Assembly: GCF_022414575.1 (NCBI RefSeq) | Contig: NZ_JADWYQ010000003.1 | Coordinates: 62,001-126,000 of the forward strand | Length of the DNA: 64,000 nt | Source of the DNA: Streptomyces sp. MUM 178J | GTDB lineage: Bacteria > Actinomycetota > Actinomycetes > Streptomycetales > Streptomycetaceae | Direction of reading: 5' to 3' | In this document: one piece after another, positions 59,351 to 64,000 of the stretch | Position numbering within the stretch: the first letter of the stretch is position 1 | How the letters are laid out: each line of letters starts with the position of its first letter | Position numbers and translations under genes: made by a program | The notes under the pieces: model-generated | What the model was told of the DNA's origin: nothing | Databases searched by the model: none | Seen by the model: the letters and a program-made list of their open reading frames with translations, nothing else

Positions 59351-60433
59351 TCAATCGCGCGCCGAGTGGACGCCCGGAAGGGTGACGAGGATGCGGCACC
59401 CCCGGGCCGATTCGGCCACTCCTATCTGCCCGCCGTGCAGATCCACGGCCCAGCGGGCGATCGCGAGCCCCAGCCCGGTCCCGCCGTCGCTGCCCGGCCC
59501 GTGCGGGGACGGCGCACCGCCCCGGTTGAACCTCTCGAACACCCGATGGCGCTCCTGCTCCGGGATGCCCGGCCCCTCGTCGACGACTTCCAGGTCCAGC
59601 GACTCCGCGGACGGACCGCGCCGGGCCCGTACCGTCACCCGTCCGTGCGGCGGCGAGTGCTTCACGGCGTTGTCGATCAGATTCGCCACCACCTGGTGCA
59701 GCCGCTCGGCGTCCGCGTGCGCGGTCAGCTCGGGCGGGGAGACGTCGAGGTGCAGATGGACGTCGGTACGGGTGTGCAGGCCGGACGCCGAGGGCAGCCG
59801 GCGCCGGGTGGCGGCGAGATTGGCCTCCTTCAGCACGCCCGACAGATACGGCCACACCTCGAAGCGGTGGGCGCGCAGCGGTACGACGCCGTTGTCCAGC
59901 CGCGAAAGATCCAGCAGGGTCTCCACCAGCCGGCCGAGCCGCTCGGTCTGCTTCAGCGCGGTGCCCATCGTCTCCGGGTCGGCGGCACAGACCCCGTCCA
60001 CCACGTTCTCCAGCACGGCGCGCAGTGCGGCGATCGGGGTGCGCAGCTCGTGCGAGACATTGGCGACCAGCTCCTTGCGGTGCCGGTCCACGGCCTCCAG
60101 GTCGTCGGCCATGCGGTTGATGGTGCAGGCCAGGTCGCCCAGCTCGTCGCGGCGGTCCGCGCCGCGCACCCGGCGGGTGTAGTCGCCGTGGGAGATGCCC
60201 TTGGCGACGGTGTTCATCTCGTCCAGCGGGGCGGTCAGGCCGTGCGCCACGAACTGCGTGATCAGCAGGGTGGCGATCACCGAGAAGACGGTGATGAACC
60301 GCAGCTCGGTCTCGGTGCGCAGGGCGACCAGCAGCAGTCCGGTGGTGATGAAGACCGAGACGACCACCAGCGTGCCGAGCTTGGTCTTGACCGAGATCGA
60401 GAACGAGCGCCGGCCGGACCCGCGCGCACTCAT
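59351..60433 (-). CDS. membrane sensor histidine kinase
   Basis: 360 aa from ATG 60433. Two hydrophobic helices (about residues 20-40 and 45-70) with hardly any loop between them are followed by a HAMP region (GLTAPLDEMNTVAKGISHGD). HisKA has the phospho-acceptor in VANVSHELRTPIAALRAVLE; HATPase_c has LHQVVANLIDNAVKHSPPHG (N-box), DEGPGIP, and GTGLGLAIARWAVDLHGG. The very short external loop suggests sensing within the membrane rather than of an extracellular ligand. The start overlaps the response-regulator stop by 4 nt. Confidence 0.93.
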   Translation of the reverse strand: MSARGSGRRSFSISVKTKLGTLVVVSVFITTGLLLVALRTETELRFITVFSVIATLLITQFVAHGLTAPLDEMNTVAKGISHGDYTRRVRGADRRDELGDLACTINRMADDLEAVDRHRKELVANVSHELRTPIAALRAVLENVVDGVCAADPETMGTALKQTERLGRLVETLLDLSRLDNGVVPLRAHRFEVWPYLSGVLKEANLAATRRRLPSASGLHTRTDVHLHLDVSPPELTAHADAERLHQVVANLIDNAVKHSPPHGRVTVRARRGPSAESLDLEVVDEGPGIPEQERHRVFERFNRGGAPSPHGPGSDGGTGLGLAIARWAVDLHGGQIGVAESARGCRILVTLPGVHSARD

Positions 60434-61167
60434 GGGGCGGGCGTCTCCAGCGCGTATCCCACCCCGTGGACGGTGCGGATCCGCTCGGCGCCGATCTTGC
60501 GGCGCAGCGCCTTGATATGGCTGTCGACGGTGCGGGTGCCGGAGGCGTCCGCCCAGTCCCACACCTCGGCCAGCAGCTGCTCCCGGGAGAGGACGGCGCG
60601 CGGGGTGTTCGCCAGACAGACGAGCAGGTCGAACTCCGTCGGCGTCAGATGGACGTCCTCGCTGCGCACCCGGACCCGCCGCTGGGCGTGGTCGATCTCC
60701 AGCTCGCCCAGGCGGAGGATGCCGCTGCGCGGGGTGACGGCGGCGATCGCGGCGCGCTCCACGCGGCGCAGCAGCACATGGACGCGCGCCGCGAGCTCGC
60801 GCATGGAGAACGGTTTGGTCATGTAGTCGTCGGCGCCGACGCCCAGGCCGACGAGCATGTCCGTCTCGTCGTCACGCGCGGTGAGCATCAGCACGGGCAC
60901 GGGGCGCTGGGACTGCACACGGCGGCACACCTCGAGCCCGTCGAAGCCGGGCAGCATCACATCCAGCACCATCAGGTCCGGCTGCCACGCCTCGGCGGCG
61001 TTGACGGCGGCCGGACCGTCGGCCGCGGTCTGCACCAGAAAGCCCTCGGCCCGCAGCCGAGCGGCGATCGCGTCGACGATCGTGACGTCGTCCTCCACGA
61101 CGAGCACCCGGCGCTGGGCCCCGGGCGTGGTCGCGACGCCGTTGTGGGTGGTGTGTGTCTGCTCCAT
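60430..61167 (-). CDS. OmpR-family response regulator
   Basis: 245 aa from ATG 61167. The receiver domain (18-135) has acidic pocket residues in VVEDD, phospho-acceptor Asp in LMVLDVMLPGFDG, Thr in MLTARDDETD and Lys in DYMTKPFSMREL. The C-terminal winged helix (150-240) ends with DSHIKALRRKIGAERIRTVH and GVGYAL, so it binds direct repeats in promoters. The cognate sensor follows with a 4-nt overlap. The regulon is unknown. Confidence 0.94.
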   Translation of the reverse strand: MEQTHTTHNGVATTPGAQRRVLVVEDDVTIVDAIAARLRAEGFLVQTAADGPAAVNAAEAWQPDLMVLDVMLPGFDGLEVCRRVQSQRPVPVLMLTARDDETDMLVGLGVGADDYMTKPFSMRELAARVHVLLRRVERAAIAAVTPRSGILRLGELEIDHAQRRVRVRSEDVHLTPTEFDLLVCLANTPRAVLSREQLLAEVWDWADASGTRTVDSHIKALRRKIGAERIRTVHGVGYALETPAP

Positions 61168-61258
61168 CGCCCGCCCCTGACGCACTCTTTCGCGTGCTGA
61201 AAATCGACGTAGATCCCGTGTGTTGGTCAGCAGCGTAAAGGCAGTCGAGCCGTCCCGG

Positions 61259-61966
61259 CTACGCAGGGCGAACAGCGAGGTGGACCACGTCGGGTACGCC
61301 TCGGGCAACGGGGATCTCTTCCGTCCTCACCTGGGTGAACCCGGCATTCCGCAATGTTTCCTCGAAAGCCGCGGACGGCTGGGCGGACCACACGGCCAGC
61401 ACTCCGCCGGGCGTCAGCCGCCTGAGGCAGGCGGCGAGTCCGGCCGGGGAGTAGAGGTTGCCGTTGTCGTCGGTGACCGTCCAGTCCGGCCCGTTGTCGA
61501 TGTCCAGACAGAGCGCGTCGTAGTGGTGCGTAATGGTACGGAGGTACTCGATGAGGTCCGTGTGAAGGATCACGCTGCGCGGGTCGTCCTGCGCGTCGCG
61601 CGAGATCGCACCGAGGGGCCCGCTGCGATGCCAGTCGATGATCGCCTCCTCGCGTTCGACTACGGCGATCCGCCCCCACCGGGGCTCTGCGGCGGCATGT
61701 GCGAAGGAGAAGCCGACCCCGAGCCCTCCGATGAGCACGGACGCCCCCGTCGTCCGCTCCCCACGGGCGTCGTCCAGGGCGTTGAGCGCGGCATCGACCA
61801 GCAGCCGCTCGGAGCGCCCGTCCGAGGTGTCCATCAGAAAGCACCCATTGGCGATGATCTCGTACCGCTCCCCGTGCTCACGGAGTGCGACCTCTCCGTA
61901 CGGCCCGGTGCGGCGGTCGAGGGTGACGGGCTGGTCGGGACGGGCGGGGCGGACGGGCGATGACAT
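61259..61966 (-). CDS. spermidine synthase-like methyltransferase-fold protein
   Basis: 235 aa; the start at ATG 61966 is supported by GGAGG eight bases upstream. The fold is of spermidine synthase type: TGPYGEVALREHGERYEIIA and FLMDTSDGRSERLLVDAAL at the N-terminus, the nucleotide-binding VLIGGLGVGFSFAHAAAEP near 100, VVEREEAIIDWH, and LCLDIDNGPDW near 165, followed by GGVLAVWSAQPS. Polyamine synthase motif GGGDG is altered (GGLGVG), so the aminopropyl chemistry is doubtful. A cytosolic enzyme of unknown substrate. Confidence 0.8.
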   Translation of the reverse strand: MSSPVRPARPDQPVTLDRRTGPYGEVALREHGERYEIIANGCFLMDTSDGRSERLLVDAALNALDDARGERTTGASVLIGGLGVGFSFAHAAAEPRWGRIAVVEREEAIIDWHRSGPLGAISRDAQDDPRSVILHTDLIEYLRTITHHYDALCLDIDNGPDWTVTDDNGNLYSPAGLAACLRRLTPGGVLAVWSAQPSAAFEETLRNAGFTQVRTEEIPVARGVPDVVHLAVRPA

Positions 61967-62054
61967 GCTGACTGCCTCCAGGCGCTGGTCGTAGGCGTCC
62001 GGGACGCCATCCTCACCGCCCGCGGCGGCTCGCGACAAACCGATTCAACGGCCG

Positions 62055-62271
62055 TCAGGCCGCCGGGCCGGCCGAGGTGTCGAAGAACAGGCTCACCAGC
62101 GGGGCCTGGACGCGCCAGCCAAGGGACTCGTACAGAGCCCGGCCCTGCGTGGTCGCGCCCAGCACGCCCACCGTGGCGCCGCGGTCGAGGGCCGCGTTCT
62201 GGAGGGTGCGCATGACGAGGCTGCCGAGGCCCCTGCGGCGGTGTGCCGCCGAGGCCTGGTCTATAGGAGAG
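62055..62271 (-). pseudogene. C-terminal fragment of a GNAT acetyltransferase
   Basis: The frame that ends at 62055 reads DQASAAHRRRGLGSLVMRTL, then GATVGVLGATTQGRALYESL, then GWRVQAPLVSLF. This is the acetyl-CoA-binding R-R-x-G-L-G and the C-terminal half of a GNAT enzyme. There is no start or N-terminal half; the reading frame runs into the end of the nucleotidyltransferase gene. It is a truncated relic, probably joined here by a deletion. Confidence 0.7.
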
Positions 62272-63147
62272 TCACATCGGGCTGGGTGGCGGGGCGAGGG
62301 GCTTCCGTGCGGTGCCGGACTGCATCGGGCGGGACTGCTTGAGGCCGTGCACGGCCTCGTACTCAGCGGCGAGCCACGGGCCCAGATCTTCCAGCAGCAT
62401 GTCGAGCACCGCCGCGGCGGAGCCGTCGGCGTTGGTGCGCGAGGCCGTGGCGGCCACCGCGCGCATCTGCCCCGCCCGCGCCGGGTAGTAGTCGCAGAAC
62501 GCCGCCGCGGCCTCTGTCAGATCGTCGGTCCAGCCGCCCCAGCGGGGCATGACCAGTGTGAAACCGGTCCGCACGGTCCGCCGGGCCGCCCGGCGGGCCA
62601 GCAGGTCGAGGGCGGTGGAGTCGGTGTCGCCGGCGGCATCGGCGGCCATGCTTCGCCACCGGTGCATGGCGAGCCCCAGGTCGCCGTTCGTCTCGCGTGC
62701 CAGCAGGGAGTTGGGGCGGTAGCGGGGAAGTTGCTCGCCCAGATCGTCGCCGAGCAGCGGTGTGCACAGACAGGCCACGAAGAAGCCCAGGTCGTGCCGT
62801 TCGACATCGCTGAGCAGCGTGCGGGCGCCGAACAGCAGGACGCCTACGCCGTCGATCTGGGAGAACGCCCCGTCCAACGCTGCTTCGAGCCTCCGCGCGT
62901 CCGCCCGGTCGGCGGCGCCCGGCTCATCGTGCAGGGCCAGCAGCAGATCGAGGTCCGAGCGGCCCTGGACCGCGGTGCCGCGGGGGATGCTGCCGTACAG
63001 ATACGCACTGTGCAGCCGCGCTGCGCCGAACGTCTGTGTGATGCGTTCGCGGGCGGCGGCCACGACGGGTGCGAACGGACCCTGCACCCGGTGCAGCCCG
63101 CCTCGGCGCGCCAGGGTTCCATCCGGATTCAGTCCTCTGGGGTTCAC
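62272..63147 (-). CDS. nucleotidyltransferase-domain protein
   Basis: 291 aa from GTG 63147. The pol-beta-type nucleotidyltransferase motif is present: SAYLYGSIPRGTAVQGRSDL followed by DLLLAL (GSxxRGT...SDLDL) near residues 48-72. A long helical C-terminal domain follows, resembling aminoglycoside adenylyltransferase-like or MNT-type proteins. The last codon (Met) abuts a GNAT relic, so the C-terminus may have been altered. The start lies in one copy of a 20-bp tandem duplication. The substrate is unknown. Confidence 0.8.
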   Translation of the reverse strand: MNPRGLNPDGTLARRGGLHRVQGPFAPVVAAARERITQTFGAARLHSAYLYGSIPRGTAVQGRSDLDLLLALHDEPGAADRADARRLEAALDGAFSQIDGVGVLLFGARTLLSDVERHDLGFFVACLCTPLLGDDLGEQLPRYRPNSLLARETNGDLGLAMHRWRSMAADAAGDTDSTALDLLARRAARRTVRTGFTLVMPRWGGWTDDLTEAAAAFCDYYPARAGQMRAVAATASRTNADGSAAAVLDMLLEDLGPWLAAEYEAVHGLKQSRPMQSGTARKPLAPPPSPM

Positions 63148-63173
63148 GGTGTCCCTCTGGGGTTCACGGTGTC
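63134..63173. repeat. 20-bp tandem duplication at a gene junction
   Basis: Two perfect copies of cctctggggttcacggtgtc lie at 63134-63153 and 63154-63173. One contains the GTG start of the nucleotidyltransferase gene and the other the TGA of the upstream methyltransferase; a single copy would give a GTGA overlap. Confidence 0.92.
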
Positions 63174-64000
63174 ACTGTGCCCGACCCCGTCAGGGGCGCG
63201 GTGATCGCCACCGTTGTGTACCGCATCGTGAAGCTCCCGCCCATCGCGTCGACGGCGGCCCCGACGCCCTCCAGCACTCGGGCCAGCTTGTCGGGTCGAA
63301 GCCTGGTGAAGGCGCCCTGGGTGGGCATCTGGTCCAGCCAGGCGTCCCGCGTACAGGGCTCCTCCCACTCGACCTGCCACCGCTGTGCTGCGCCGAAGCC
63401 GCCTGCGGCGCGGATCCCGTCGGCGGCCCGGGCGAACAGCGGCCGGTACCCGCCCAACGCGCCGTCCGTCAGTGCCCGGACGTTCAACGGCGAGCCGGGC
63501 AGCACCCCCCGGCACTCCTCTGCGACGGCCTCCGCCAACTCGGGCGGAAGCCGGAACACGTTCCACAGCGGTGCCAGCAGGCCGCCCGGGCGCAGCACGC
63601 GCGCGGCCTGGGCCGCGCCCGCCGCCGGGTCGATCCAGTGCCAGGCCTGGCCCGCGACGACCGCGTCGAATCTCCGTCCGGCCGGGTCCCAGTCCTCGAA
63701 CGCCGCCGTGTCGGCCTCGACCCCGAGCCGCCGGGCCACACCGGCCATCCGTGCGTCCGGGTCCACTCCGAGCACCCGGCAGCCCGCCGCCTGGAGCTGC
63801 CGGGCGAGGATTCCCGTGCCGCAGCCGGCGTCGAGGACGTCGGGGCCGGGGCTGCTCGCGACGATCCGCTCCACCAGGGCCTCGGGGTAGCGGGGCCTGG
63901 CCCGGTCGTAGCGTTCGGCCTCCGCGCCGAACGACTCCGCCGTGCGCCGGTGCCGATGAACCTCGATCCCGGAGGGCTGTGGCCCCTCCTGCGGTAAAGT
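63164..64000 (-). CDS. class I SAM-dependent methyltransferase (start beyond the window)
   Basis: At least 278 residues, open to the right edge of the window. Visible parts: ESFGAEAERYDRARPRYPEA, motif I VLDAGCGTGILARQLQAAG, VLGVDPDARMAGVARRLG, AGQAWHWIDPAAGAAQAARV and LRPGGLLAPLWNVFRLP, the pattern of UbiE/type 11 methyltransferases with the WHW post-motif. The C-terminal 110 residues are less conserved. The stop is in the second copy of the 20-bp duplication. The substrate is unknown. Confidence 0.85.
   Translation of the reverse strand, partial: TLPQEGPQPSGIEVHRHRRTAESFGAEAERYDRARPRYPEALVERIVASSPGPDVLDAGCGTGILARQLQAAGCRVLGVDPDARMAGVARRLGVEADTAAFEDWDPAGRRFDAVVAGQAWHWIDPAAGAAQAARVLRPGGLLAPLWNVFRLPPELAEAVAEECRGVLPGSPLNVRALTDGALGGYRPLFARAADGIRAAGGFGAAQRWQVEWEEPCTRDAWLDQMPTQGAFTRLRPDKLARVLEGVGAAVDAMGGSFTMRYTTVAITAPLTGSGTVTP

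Overview
The window is high-GC chromosomal DNA from a Streptomyces or very close relative. The signs are third-position GC, frequent GTG starts, 4-nt stop/start overlaps, and a run of actinobacterial core genes: sigR-rsrA, a WhiB1/WblE-type regulator, the dasR-dasABC cluster, a SigB-type sigma factor with its anti-sigma, nickel superoxide dismutase, and the actinobacterial 2-oxoglutarate dehydrogenase fusion. I see no tRNA, rRNA, CRISPR array or intact mobile element.

Layout. 0-7.3 kb: a truncated M50 protease, an SRAP (HMCES/YedK) protein, an alpha/beta hydrolase, the thiol-stress pair sigR-rsrA behind a sigma-R-type promoter, two tandem HD-domain membrane proteins (one canonical HD-GYP, one degenerate) and a TPR protein. 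7.3-11.8 kb: peptide deformylase convergent with nrdAB, whose leader carries a clear adenosylcobalamin riboswitch. 11.8-12.3 kb: a dispersed intergenic element running into an array of 38-bp tandem repeats. 12.3-14.4 kb: a monocarboxylate-type symporter with its DUF3311 partner. 14.4-21.6 kb: the chitobiose/GlcNAc module dasR/dasABC, a GH3 N-acetylglucosaminidase and a SIS-domain deaminase-like gene, with two dre sites between dasR and dasA. A third dre-like site precedes a PdtaS-like kinase at 22.1 kb.

23.7-30.6 kb: wblE, a diacylglycerol-kinase-type lipid kinase, a membrane protein, sigH with its anti-sigma, a PLP deaminase, and hmp with nsrR and two NsrR-like operators. 30.7-33.3 kb: a family 2B encapsulin shell gene (HK97 fold with an inserted cyclic-nucleotide-binding domain), followed by a polyprenyl-diphosphate-synthase-type cargo. 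33.4-37.6 kb: a RibD/DHFR-like enzyme, a hypothetical, snapalysin with its divergent LysR regulator, and a HemK/PrmC-like methyltransferase. 37.7-39.6 kb is a decayed island: an FG-GAP remnant, a methyltransferase with two nonsense codons, an orphan small ORF and the tail of a tyrosine integrase. 39.6-41.1 kb: sodN/sodX and a CGNR zinc-finger regulator.

41.2-50.6 kb: a methyltransferase, a polar amino-acid ABC transporter, malic enzyme, a Tat-exported PhoD phosphatase with a short partner, and an MDR oxidoreductase. 50.6-55.1 kb: a secreted GH5 enzyme, an HTH/Clp-N pair with repeated inverted-repeat operators, a PadR/DUF4097 pair and a small conserved protein. 55.1-64 kb: the 2-oxoglutarate dehydrogenase E1/E2 fusion, a two-component system, a spermidine-synthase-like protein, a GNAT fragment, a nucleotidyltransferase and a partial methyltransferase.

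The most interesting items are the encapsulin-terpenoid operon, the 38-bp array, two octamer arrays that begin exactly at stop codons, the operator-rich promoters at 52.1 and 54.7 kb, and the dre-like site before the sensor kinase.
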